Below, one piece after another: positions 27,754 to 35,854 of a stretch of 64,000 nucleotides of DNA. This DNA comes from DAOTWC01 sp048499435 (GTDB lineage: Bacteria; Chloroflexota; Anaerolineae; Aggregatilineales; Phototrophicaceae), in contig JASNZW010000005.1 of the NCBI GenBank assembly GCA_048499435.1, forward strand, positions 62,001 to 126,000. The letters run 5' to 3'. Made by a program: the position numbers and the translations under genes. Within the stretch, counting starts at the first letter, position 1; each line of letters begins with the position of its first letter. The notes under the pieces were generated by a model. The model did not search any database. It saw nothing but the letters and a program-made list of their open reading frames with translations, and was not told where the DNA came from.

Positions 27754-30700
27754 ATGAGCGACGACAAGAACACCGACGATTTTTCCTGGCTGCGCGGCGG
27801 TGACGACCCGCAGGGCGACGACCAGCCCGCCGATGACGACGCGTTCGGCTGGGATGACCTGGACGCGGGCGCTGAGCCGGGCCTGCCCGACGACGACAGC
27901 CTGGGCTTCACCGGCGACCTGGCCTGGCGCGGCGGCCAGTCCGACGCGGACGCCAGCGCCGGCGACGCGCCCGGCTTCGGCTTCACCGGCGACCTGCCCT
28001 GGATGCGCCGCCACACGCCAGACGATGAGCCGGACGCCGCGGACGCCTCTGGCGACGACCTCAACTGGCTGCGCGGCACTGAAGACGATCTGCTCACCGG
28101 CAAAATCGAGCCGCCCGACACAGCGCAAGAGCCGGATGCCGGCGCAGCGCAGCCGCGCCCGCGCATCAACCTGCCTGACTGGCTGGAGGACAGCGACCCC
28201 TTCGGCCCGGAAGACGCCGACGCCGCGCCCGCTGAGCCTGAGGCATCCTGGGAGCCGTCAGTAGCGGCTGAGCCAGAAGACGCTGGCCTGCCGGCCTGGC
28301 TGCTCGACGATGACGAAGCGCCGGCAGCCGAAACGCCCGCCCCCGCTGACCTGTCGCTGGTGGACGACACCGGCGCGCTGTCGAAAGACTGGCTCAAAAC
28401 TGGCGAGCTGCTGCCCGACACAACCACTTCCGAGCTGACGTTCGATGAGTGGGCGGCGCAGCAGGCCGAAGCCGAGCGCGTCCCCGATATTGAGGAACAC
28501 CTGCCCGAATTTGGCTTTGAACAGGCCGGGCCGCCAGATAAACACCCTGACGAGCCGGGGACCGGCGACCTGCCCGATTGGTTCCTGGGCCTGGACGAGT
28601 TCGACACCAGCGCCGCGCCTGACTGGTTCACCGGCGCGGCCCCGCTGCCCGCAGAGCCGGCGCCGCCGTCCGCCGCCGATCACGATCTCGATGAAGGCTT
28701 TTTCGACGCCGATGCTGGCCCTGAGTTTGACCTCGACACGCTGTTCGACACAGCCGGGGCCGGCACAGCCGATTGGTTCACGGACGAGCAAGGGCAGCCC
28801 GCGCCTGCTGAGCAGCCCGGCTGGCTTGACGACCTGGGCGCGCCGGAGACGTCCGCTTTCCAGGCGCCCGGCGCAGCCGAAACAGACCTGCCCGCGCTGG
28901 AACGCGCTGACCTGAGCTTCCTGGACAGCGCGCCGGCGGCAGCCGCCGACGATGACGATATTGACAGCATGCTGGCGGCGCTCGACAGCGACCAGTTGGC
29001 TGCTTCGGCAGACATAGACTTCGACGACCTGCTCGATGAGCCGCCCGGCGCGTTCAGCCGGGAGCCGAAAGGCGCGCCGCTGGCCGCCGACGCGCCCGAC
29101 TGGCTGGCGGAAATGGGCGCGACGGTGGGCGGCGTCTCAGCGGCGGCCCTGGTGCGCCAGAGCGGGGAAGATCGCCCGCTGACCGACCTGCCCGACCGCC
29201 TGCGCCGGCTGCGCGCGCGCGGCGAAAACGTGCTGGCCCAGCCCGCCGCCGCCGATCCGGGCGCGCTGGCTGAGCTGCTGCCCGGCGTCGGGGAGCTGCT
29301 GCCCCCCGCCCCGGCGGCGGCGGCCAGCCCCAGCCTGATGACCGGCCTGCTGCTGACACCCGACCAGCGCCGCCGCGCGGACCTGCTGCGCGCGCTGGCC
29401 GGCCCTGCCGACAGCGGCGCTGGCGCGGCTGCGCCCCCCATCGGGGCCGGCTTCCTGGCTGACGAAGACGACTTCCCGCACGATATCGAGTATCAGGGGG
29501 CGTCCGCGCCCGACGCCGCGCTGACAGCGGCCCCGGCCGCGCGTCAGGGCCGCCTCAAGCCCGCGCGCCTGCTGATCGCGCTGCTGGTGGGCGCGGCGGT
29601 GATACTGCCCTTCTTTGTGCCCGCCCTGCGCGTCGGCGAGCTGCCGCCGGCGGAGTTCGCGGCGGGCAGCGGCGGGCGCGCCGTGTTCGACACGCTGGAC
29701 CAACTGCGCCCCGGCGAGCTGGCGCTGGTCGGCGTGGAATACGGGCCAACCGCCGCCGGCGAGCTGGACGACCTGACCGCCGTGCTGCTGCGCCATATCC
29801 TCGCGCGGCGGGCGCGCCCGGTAGTTGTCGGCACAAATCCGGTTGGCGTGCTGCGCGCCGACCTTATCCTGCGCGACCTGGGCCGGGCGGATTCGCCGTT
29901 CCTGGCGGAAATTGAACACAGCGCGCCGCTGCGCCCCAACGCCGACTATTATGTTCTGCGCTATCTGCCCGCCGCCAGCGTGGGGCTGCGCGCCCTGGGG
30001 CTGAACACCGCCGCGCTGCTGGGGACCGACGTGCGCGGCCAGCCAACCGGCCTGGATGGGACCGCGCTGGCCGATTTCGCCGCCGTTGTGCTGATCGGCG
30101 AGCGCCCGGAGGATATGCGCGCCTGGGCGGAGCAGATCGCACCGCTGACGGACCTGCCGCTGCTGGCCGCGTCCGGCTTCAGCGCCGCGCCGCTGCTTGA
30201 GCCGTATGTCGGCCCGGCCTTCGCCGGCCTGCTGGTGGGCTTCCCGGACGCCTACACCTACGCGGCCATGCTGGCCGCCCCCGGCGTCCGCCAGCCGCTG
30301 CCAGAGCTGACCGAAGAACCGCCTGTCAGCGCGCCCGAAATCACTGAAGAGCCGCCCACGCCAACCGCCGCGCCCACCACAACCCCGACGCCGCCGCCGG
30401 CGCTGCCCGCCGCCGTGATTTTCTCCACCCAGCCGGTCAATGTGCGCCAGGGGCCAGGCGCGACGTTCGCGGTCATCGCGTCCGCAGAACCCAACACTGA
30501 AGTCGCCGTCCTGGCGCAGAGCAGCGATGGCCTGTGGACGCAGATCCGTCTGCCCAGCGGCGTTGAAGGCTGGGTGTCGGCCAGCCTGCTGCGGCAGCAG
30601 CCTGCCGATGGCGGCGCGCCGGTCCTGACGCCGCTGCCGTCCGACACGCCCGCGCCGACCCTGACGCCGCTGCCCTCCGACACGCCCGTGGCGACCCCAA

Positions 30701-31254
30701 CGCCGGAGCCGTCCGCCACGCCCGCGCCCACCAGCACCGGCACGTCTGTGCCCACCAGCACCGCCGCGCCGACTGACACGCCGCGCCCCAGCGCAACCGC
30801 CGCGCCGCCCACCGCCACGCCCGCGCCGCCGCAGGTGACGGCCATTGTGATCGCCAGCCAGGGCGTGAACGTGCGCTCCGGGCCGGGCACAACCTTCCAG
30901 CCGATCGGCTCGCTGCCGACCGGCGCGCAGGTGGCGGTCATTGGCCGCAGCGGCGACGCCGGCTGGATCCAGGTGCGGCTCGATGACGGGCGCGAGGGCT
31001 GGATTTCCGCGCCGCTGCTGCAGATCAACGCGCCAGCGGGCAGCTCCAGCGCCCCGCGCGATATCGTCGTGGTGATGGCAGACGCGGACATCGGCGGGCT
31101 GCTGCGCCAGGGCGCGCCGCCCGCGCCCGCCGCCATCCCCTACGCTGAGGAACGCTGGTACGGCATGAACCTGGGCCTGCTGGTCATCGTGCTCATCATC
31201 CTGGTCGGCGCTGTTCTCAACACGGTGCGCAGCATCTTGCGAAGGAGGCGGTGA
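27754..31254 (+). CDS. Giant acidic protein with W-motif array, two membrane helices and two SH3b domains
   Basis: 1166 residues. Residues 1-450 are extremely acidic and carry a run of short tryptophan motifs (FSWLRGG, GFTGDLAW, GFTGDLPW, LPDWLED, LPAWLLDD, LPDWF, APDWF, PGWLDD, APDWLAE). A membrane helix lies at about 603-622, an extracytoplasmic alpha/beta domain at 625-860, SH3b-1 at 882-949 (VNVRQGPGATF), a Pro/Thr linker, SH3b-2 at 1027-1092 (VNVRSGPGTTF) and a second membrane helix at 1137-1158 ending RRRR. This implies a cytoplasmic acidic tail, a wall-facing SH3b part and a cytoplasmic C-terminus. It is flanked by membrane proteins in the operon. Function unknown; bridging cytoplasm and wall is the best guess. 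Confidence 0.75.
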   Translation: MSDDKNTDDFSWLRGGDDPQGDDQPADDDAFGWDDLDAGAEPGLPDDDSLGFTGDLAWRGGQSDADASAGDAPGFGFTGDLPWMRRHTPDDEPDAADASGDDLNWLRGTEDDLLTGKIEPPDTAQEPDAGAAQPRPRINLPDWLEDSDPFGPEDADAAPAEPEASWEPSVAAEPEDAGLPAWLLDDDEAPAAETPAPADLSLVDDTGALSKDWLKTGELLPDTTTSELTFDEWAAQQAEAERVPDIEEHLPEFGFEQAGPPDKHPDEPGTGDLPDWFLGLDEFDTSAAPDWFTGAAPLPAEPAPPSAADHDLDEGFFDADAGPEFDLDTLFDTAGAGTADWFTDEQGQPAPAEQPGWLDDLGAPETSAFQAPGAAETDLPALERADLSFLDSAPAAAADDDDIDSMLAALDSDQLAASADIDFDDLLDEPPGAFSREPKGAPLAADAPDWLAEMGATVGGVSAAALVRQSGEDRPLTDLPDRLRRLRARGENVLAQPAAADPGALAELLPGVGELLPPAPAAAASPSLMTGLLLTPDQRRRADLLRALAGPADSGAGAAAPPIGAGFLADEDDFPHDIEYQGASAPDAALTAAPAARQGRLKPARLLIALLVGAAVILPFFVPALRVGELPPAEFAAGSGGRAVFDTLDQLRPGELALVGVEYGPTAAGELDDLTAVLLRHILARRARPVVVGTNPVGVLRADLILRDLGRADSPFLAEIEHSAPLRPNADYYVLRYLPAASVGLRALGLNTAALLGTDVRGQPTGLDGTALADFAAVVLIGERPEDMRAWAEQIAPLTDLPLLAASGFSAAPLLEPYVGPAFAGLLVGFPDAYTYAAMLAAPGVRQPLPELTEEPPVSAPEITEEPPTPTAAPTTTPTPPPALPAAVIFSTQPVNVRQGPGATFAVIASAEPNTEVAVLAQSSDGLWTQIRLPSGVEGWVSASLLRQQPADGGAPVLTPLPSDTPAPTLTPLPSDTPVATPTPEPSATPAPTSTGTSVPTSTAAPTDTPRPSATAAPPTATPAPPQVTAIVIASQGVNVRSGPGTTFQPIGSLPTGAQVAVIGRSGDAGWIQVRLDDGREGWISAPLLQINAPAGSSSAPRDIVVVMADADIGGLLRQGAPPAPAAIPYAEERWYGMNLGLLVIVLIILVGAVLNTVRSILRRRR
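30625..30696 (+). repeat. 36-base tandem duplication in the Pro/Thr linker
   Basis: Two adjacent 36-base units (30625-30660, 30661-30696) encode LTPLPSDTPAPT and LTPLPSDTPVAT between the two SH3b domains. Confidence 0.8.
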
Positions 31255-31255
31255 G

Positions 31256-31894
31256 TTGGAACAGATCGGCCTGTGGGCGGGGTTCATCCTCACGCTGATG
31301 GTCTTTAGCTATGTCCTGGGCGACAACGTGCTGTACCGGCTGGCCGTGTACCTGTTCGTCGGGCTGGCGGCGGGCTTCGTCACGGTCGTGACCTGGGACA
31401 GCGTGATCTGGCCCTGGGTTAACGGCACGATCCTGGCCGCCGGCGCTGGCCTGTCCGGCATTGTCGTCGGCGCGCTGCCGCTGGCGCTGGGCGCGCTGCT
31501 GCTGCTGAAGGGCAGCCCGCGCCTGGGGCGCGGCGGCGACCTGGCGCTGGCGTTCATCGTCGGCGTGGGCACAGCCGTCGCGCTGGCCGGCGCCATCACC
31601 GGCACGCTCATTCCGCTGGTCGCCGCCACCGGCAGCGGCGTGAGCGCCAACCTCACCAACGGCGGGCTGGTGGTGCTGGGCGTGGTCTGCACGCTGGTCT
31701 ATTTTCAGTATCTGGCGCGGCGGCGGCCCGGCGGCGCGGTGACGCGCGGCCCGGTCAGCCGCACGCTGGGCTTCGTCGGCCAGGGGGTGATTGTGGTAAC
31801 GCTGGGCGCGCTCTACGCTGCCGCCATCCTCACCAGCCTGACGATCTTCAGCGAGCGCGTGAGCTTCATTCTGGCGCGCATCAGCGGAGGTTAG
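31256..31894 (+). CDS. Polytopic membrane protein upstream of the MutL-like ATPase
   Basis: 212 residues, about six membrane helices, with long hydrophobic Gly/Ala/Leu runs and a basic loop (LARRRPGGAVTRG) near residue 160. Not recognised. TTG start one base after the preceding stop codon, with GGAGG in good position (GAAGGAGGCGGTGAG). The following ATPase gene begins four bases after its stop. Such spacing argues for assembly with its operon partners, perhaps as the membrane channel or anchor. Confidence 0.75.
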   Translation: MEQIGLWAGFILTLMVFSYVLGDNVLYRLAVYLFVGLAAGFVTVVTWDSVIWPWVNGTILAAGAGLSGIVVGALPLALGALLLLKGSPRLGRGGDLALAFIVGVGTAVALAGAITGTLIPLVAATGSGVSANLTNGGLVVLGVVCTLVYFQYLARRRPGGAVTRGPVSRTLGFVGQGVIVVTLGALYAAAILTSLTIFSERVSFILARISGG

Positions 31895-31898
31895 CGGC

Positions 31899-33785
31899 AT
31901 GGCGGCGAACGATTACGGCGCAATCCTCGCGGCCGACTTCGGCAGCGTTCACACCCGGTTGGTGCTGCTTGATCTTGTAGACGGCGCGTACCGGCTGGTG
32001 GGCCGCGCCGACGCGCGCACGACCGACAATTTCCCATATAACGATGTGCGCGTTGGCCTGGCGCGCGCCGCCGACGTCATCAGCCGCGCCGCTGGCCGCC
32101 CGCTGACCACCGCCGACAGCGCCATCATCACCCCGGAGCAGCCCGATCACAGCGGCGTGGCGCATTTCGTGGCGACCGCCAGCACAGGCCGCCCGCTGCG
32201 CGCCATTATCGTCGGGCTGGTCCCGGAGATCAGCCTCAGCAGCGCCCTGCGCGCCACCGCTGGCACCTATATTGAAGTCGTGGACACGCTCAGCCTGGAG
32301 GACCGGCGCAGCGAGGAAGACCTGCTCAACGCGATTGTGCTCAGCAGCCCTGACCTGGTGCTGATCGCCGGGGGGACGGAAGGCGGCGCGCACGCGCCGC
32401 TGCTGGCGCTGGTGCGCGTTGTCGAGCAGGCGACGGCGCTCAGCGAGCGCGCGCACCGGCCCGTGATCGTCTACGCCGGCAACAGCGCGCTGGTTCCACA
32501 GCTTCACGCCGCCTTCGACGGCCAGACGACGCTGTTTATCGCCGCTAACGTGCGGCCCGCGCTCGACAGCGAAAACCTGGACAGCGCGCGGCTGCAATTG
32601 GGCCGGGCGTTCAATCAGTACGTCGGCAGGCGCGGCAGCGACTTCGATGCAATCGGACGCGCCAGCGCTGTCGGCGTGCTGCCAACCGCCCTGGGCTGCG
32701 AAACGCTGGTCGAGTACCTGGGGCAGACGGACCGCGGCCCGGCGCTGTTCGTGGACGTAGGCAGCGCGGTCAGCACGCTGGCGGCCTATCAGGACGGCGC
32801 TGCCGCCACCGTTATCCGCACCGACCTCGGCCTGGGGCACAGCGCCTACAGCCTGCTGCGCACGCTGGGGCCAGACAAGCTGCTGCGCTGGCTGCCGTTC
32901 CCGTCTGAGCCTGGCCAACTGGAAAACTACGCTCTCAACAAAACTGTTCGGCCCGGCACCGTGCCCGAAACCCAGCGCGATCTGTACCTGGAGCACGCGC
33001 TGCTGCGCGCGGCGCTGGCCGAGCTGCTCGCCGCCAGCCGCCCGGTCGCGCAGGCGGGCGCGGCCCCGCCGTCTTACAACCTCATTATCGGCGGCGGCGC
33101 GGCGCTCACGCGCACTGGCAGCCCCGGCCTGGGGGCCATGCTGCTGCTCGACGCGCTTCAGCCGGAGGGCGTCACGACGCTGCTGGCTGACCCATACGGC
33201 CTGGTCTCCGCGCTGGGCGCGCTGGCGCGCGTGCAGCCGGAAGCGGTCGTGCAAACGCTCGACAGCGGCGCGCTGGAATGCCTGGGCACGTGCGTCAGCC
33301 TCTCCGGCCAGCCGCGCGCTGACCGGCCCGCGCTGCGCGTGAAAATCACGCGGGCCGACGGCAGCGTCACTGAAGAGCAGGTCGCGGGCGGCCATTTATG
33401 GGTGTATCCGCTGCCGGAGGGCGAAACCGCCCAGGTGGATGTGCGCGTTGTGGGGCGCGGCGCGCATCTCGGCGGGCGGTCGCGTCTGCGGCAGGCAGTG
33501 GTCGGCGGCAGCGCCGGGCTGATCTTCGACGCGCGCGGGCGGCCCCTGCCGCTGGCAAATACGCCGGCAGGCCGCGCGGCCCAGATGCCACACTGGTTCG
33601 CGGAGGCCAGCGGCCTGCCGCTGCAGGACATTGACCCGCGCTGGCTTCAGCCCGCGCGCGCCGCCGGCGAAAAACCCGCCGCGTCTGCCAGGCCGCCGCG
33701 CGGCCAGCGCCGCCAGCACGACGCGCCGCCCCCGCCAGAAACCGGCGACAGCGAAATGGAAGACCTGCGCAATGCACTATCCTGA
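31899..33785 (+). CDS. MutL-family (glutamate mutase L-like) ASKHA ATPase
   Basis: 628 residues. Actin/Hsp70/hydantoinase-type nucleotide fold: phosphate 1 DFGSVHT (Asp13), phosphate 2 VDVGSAVST (Asp286) and adenosine motif IIGGGAAL (Gly398). The layout matches glutamate mutase L proteins (YIEVVDTLSLEDRRSEEDLL; DLVLIAGGTEGGAHAPLL). This is not the mismatch-repair MutL. No glutamate mutase subunit (MutS/MutE) gene is in the window, so reactivation of that enzyme is doubtful here. The Arg/Pro-rich C-terminus (about 580-628) looks disordered. GGAGG eight bases before ATG; overlaps the next gene by 14 bases. Confidence 0.82.
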   Translation: MAANDYGAILAADFGSVHTRLVLLDLVDGAYRLVGRADARTTDNFPYNDVRVGLARAADVISRAAGRPLTTADSAIITPEQPDHSGVAHFVATASTGRPLRAIIVGLVPEISLSSALRATAGTYIEVVDTLSLEDRRSEEDLLNAIVLSSPDLVLIAGGTEGGAHAPLLALVRVVEQATALSERAHRPVIVYAGNSALVPQLHAAFDGQTTLFIAANVRPALDSENLDSARLQLGRAFNQYVGRRGSDFDAIGRASAVGVLPTALGCETLVEYLGQTDRGPALFVDVGSAVSTLAAYQDGAAATVIRTDLGLGHSAYSLLRTLGPDKLLRWLPFPSEPGQLENYALNKTVRPGTVPETQRDLYLEHALLRAALAELLAASRPVAQAGAAPPSYNLIIGGGAALTRTGSPGLGAMLLLDALQPEGVTTLLADPYGLVSALGALARVQPEAVVQTLDSGALECLGTCVSLSGQPRADRPALRVKITRADGSVTEEQVAGGHLWVYPLPEGETAQVDVRVVGRGAHLGGRSRLRQAVVGGSAGLIFDARGRPLPLANTPAGRAAQMPHWFAEASGLPLQDIDPRWLQPARAAGEKPAASARPPRGQRRQHDAPPPPETGDSEMEDLRNALS

Positions 33786-34851
33786 ACAGCGGCAGATGTT
33801 AGCCTGGACTACCGTGCGCCGTGAGCGGCTGCTGCCAGAGGGCGCGGTCGGCCTGGTTGAGGCGCGCCGGGGGCAGGTCGTCAACCTGCTCGATGTAGTG
33901 GCGCGCGGCAGCCTGCCCGCGCGGTACATCTACGTGGAGGCCGCCGCCGCCCTGGGCCTGCGCCACGAAAACGACCTCATTGACCGCATGCTGGTCGAGC
34001 TGGGCGAAACCGTCGAGGCCGCGCAGCCATTGGCCGGCCAGCCCGGCGGGCGCGGGCGGCGCGTGCTGGCCCCGGCGGACGGCGTTGTGGCGTATATCGG
34101 GCGCGGGCGCGTCATCATCCAGACCACGCCGAAGACAGTCGAGCTGCAGTCTGGGCTGGTAGGGACCGTCACCGGCGTTATTCCGAACCGGGGCGTCACC
34201 ATTGAGGCTTTTGGCGCGCTGTTTCAGGGCGTGTGGGGCAACGGGCGCCGGGCGATCGGCACGCTGCGCATGGAGCCGGAAGGCGGCCTGGAAGCCACCT
34301 CTGAGGATTCGATCCAGCGCGAATACCGGCGCGCGGTCGTAGTCACCCGGCGCGCGCTGACCGCCGCCGCGCTCGATGTCGCCGAGGCGCAGCAGGTGGG
34401 CGGCGTGATCGCCCCGGCGATGGACTCAGCGCTGCTGCCGCGCGCGCTGGCAGCGACCACCGCCGTAATGCTGACCGAGGGTTTCGGCGATCTGCGGCTG
34501 GGGCCGCAGGGCATCAGCCTGCTGGAAGGTTTCGCGGGCCGCGCGGCCATGCTGGACGCGCACCAGCCGGGCCGCTGGGACACCGTGCGCGTGCCAGAGG
34601 TGTTTATCAACCTGCCGCCCAAAAGCGACGGCCGCCCGCCTATGCCGGATATCCACCGCGCGCTCAGCGTCGGCATGACAGTGCGCCTCACGCGCGAGCC
34701 GCACGCCGGCTGGATCGGCCAGATCACGGAGCTGCCGCGCGCGCCGCAGCCGCTGGCCAGCGGTCTGCGCGTGCCCTGCGCCCGCGTTGCGCTGACATCC
34801 GGCGAAATGGCGGTTGTTCCGCTGGCGAATTTGGAGTTTCTGGGTAGATAA
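33772..34851 (+). CDS. Conserved-looking hypothetical with barrel-sandwich-like domain
   Basis: 359 residues, soluble. Residues about 60-120 form a beta segment with repeated turns (VEAAQPLAGQPGGRGRRVLAPADGVV, YIGRGRVIIQ) like barrel-sandwich hybrid domains. The middle (about 165-260) is alpha/beta with VVVTRRALTAAALDVAEAQQVGGVIAPAM. The C-terminal 60 residues (VGMTVRLTREPHAGWIGQITELP, VPLANLEFLGR) look KOW-like. ATG 33772 is chosen because it follows GGAAGA and overlaps the ATPase gene by 14 bases; the longer frame would overlap it by 155. No known family is assigned. Coupled translation suggests a direct partner of the ATPase. Confidence 0.72.
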   Translation: MHYPEQRQMLAWTTVRRERLLPEGAVGLVEARRGQVVNLLDVVARGSLPARYIYVEAAAALGLRHENDLIDRMLVELGETVEAAQPLAGQPGGRGRRVLAPADGVVAYIGRGRVIIQTTPKTVELQSGLVGTVTGVIPNRGVTIEAFGALFQGVWGNGRRAIGTLRMEPEGGLEATSEDSIQREYRRAVVVTRRALTAAALDVAEAQQVGGVIAPAMDSALLPRALAATTAVMLTEGFGDLRLGPQGISLLEGFAGRAAMLDAHQPGRWDTVRVPEVFINLPPKSDGRPPMPDIHRALSVGMTVRLTREPHAGWIGQITELPRAPQPLASGLRVPCARVALTSGEMAVVPLANLEFLGR

Positions 34852-34905
34852 TAGAGGCTGCGACCGGCTGACGCCTTCGCCCACCACCTAAGAGGAGGAT
34901 CTTTC

Positions 34906-35736
34906 ATGAGCAACCAGTTCGATGACGACGATTTCAACAATTTTGAAGACGATTTTGGCGGCTTTGACAACGGCGACGACACGTTTGACATCGACAAAGG
35001 GTTCGCTGATGACCTGACTGACGATGATCTGCCGCCGTTGGATGACGATGACAACGCGGCCGCCAGCCGCGGCCCCAGCCGCGCCTTCGTCGTGATCGCG
35101 GGCGTGATTATCCTGCTGTTTGTGGTGGCGCTGGTCGCGCTGGTGCTGATCGTCGGCAACCAGGGGCCAGCCCCGGCCGCGCTGACGGCCACCGCCGAAA
35201 GCGGCACGATTATCGCCGCCAACGCGACGACCTTCGCCAACGCCACTGAAACCGCCGTCGCGGCTGAGCAGTTCGCGCTCGAACAAACGCAGGTAGCGTT
35301 CAGCCTCACGCAGACCGCGCTGGTCCCAACCGCCACACCGTCGCCGTCGCCGTCGCCATCCCCCTCACCCACACCGACCAACGACCCGGCGCTGGAGGCG
35401 GCTGTCGCGCAGCAGACACAGGCCGCCCTGGACCTGACGGCCACCGCCGACGCGCTGGCCGGCGCGGCCTCGCCGACGCCTGAAGGCGTCCCGGCGGACG
35501 CCGTCGCGCAGACCGCTACCGCCCTGGCAGCCATCCTCCAGCAGCCCACCCAGGACACCGGCGTCCCCACTCAGGAAGTCGCGGTGACGGCAGCCCCCAC
35601 GGCGCTGCCTGATACCGGCCTGCTGGACGACATCGTTGAAGGCGGCGCGGGCGGCCTGGGCACGCTGGCGCTGGCGGGCCTGGCGCTGTTAGCGGTGATC
35701 TTCGCCTCGCGGCGGCTGCGCGCCACCAACAATTGA
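34906..35736 (+). CDS. Acidic single-span protein with C-terminal LPDTG and second membrane helix
   Basis: 276 residues. An acidic cytoplasmic N-terminus (about 1-60, DDDDFNNFEDDFGG) is followed by a membrane helix (about 63-87). The extracellular part is Ala/Thr-rich with repeats (TATAESG, QTQ, TLT) and a Ser/Pro run. LPDTG sits at 234-238, then a helix (about 251-268) and RRLR. The last part recalls a sortase sorting signal, but 12 residues separate LPDTG from the helix and no sortase gene is in view. Strong AAGAGGAGG before the ATG, 54 bases after the previous gene; the operon terminator follows. Confidence 0.72.
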   Translation: MSNQFDDDDFNNFEDDFGGFDNGDDTFDIDKGFADDLTDDDLPPLDDDDNAAASRGPSRAFVVIAGVIILLFVVALVALVLIVGNQGPAPAALTATAESGTIIAANATTFANATETAVAAEQFALEQTQVAFSLTQTALVPTATPSPSPSPSPSPTPTNDPALEAAVAQQTQAALDLTATADALAGAASPTPEGVPADAVAQTATALAAILQQPTQDTGVPTQEVAVTAAPTALPDTGLLDDIVEGGAGGLGTLALAGLALLAVIFASRRLRATNN

Positions 35737-35757
35737 CAGCGGCGCTGCCGGCTTCGC

Positions 35758-35803
35758 TAAAGTGTGGCTTTCGCGCTGGCATAGCGAAAGCCACATTTTA
35801 TAT
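35758..35803 (+). terminator. Terminator of the MutL-like ATPase operon
   Basis: Near-perfect 17-base stem (35758-35774 with 35784-35800, one G:T pair), nine-base loop; the A-rich 5' flank and T-rich 3' flank make it work in both directions. Confidence 0.8.
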
Positions 35804-35854
35804 ACCGCGGCGTGTGGTTTGGTTTTGTAACCTGCGTACCCCGAAGGATTGAAT

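Noticed and set aside
30616..30840. Possible CRISPR-like repeat array in the Pro/Thr linker
   Set aside because: Only two adjacent similar 36-base units without spacers, inside a coding frame encoding low-complexity linker.
29137..31293. 718-codon open frame opposite the acidic SH3b protein gene
   Set aside because: Antisense shadow; the plus strand holds two clear SH3b domains and good ribosome-binding sites in its neighbours.
31899..33785. MutL read as the DNA mismatch-repair protein
   Set aside because: The motifs are of the ASKHA actin-like fold, not the GHKL ATPase of mismatch-repair MutL; the shared name is coincidence.
34224..35570. 448-codon Ser/Ala/Val-rich open frame on the minus strand that looks like a cell-wall protein
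   Set aside because: It spans two well-supported plus-strand genes and the gap between them; low complexity arises from their codon patterns.
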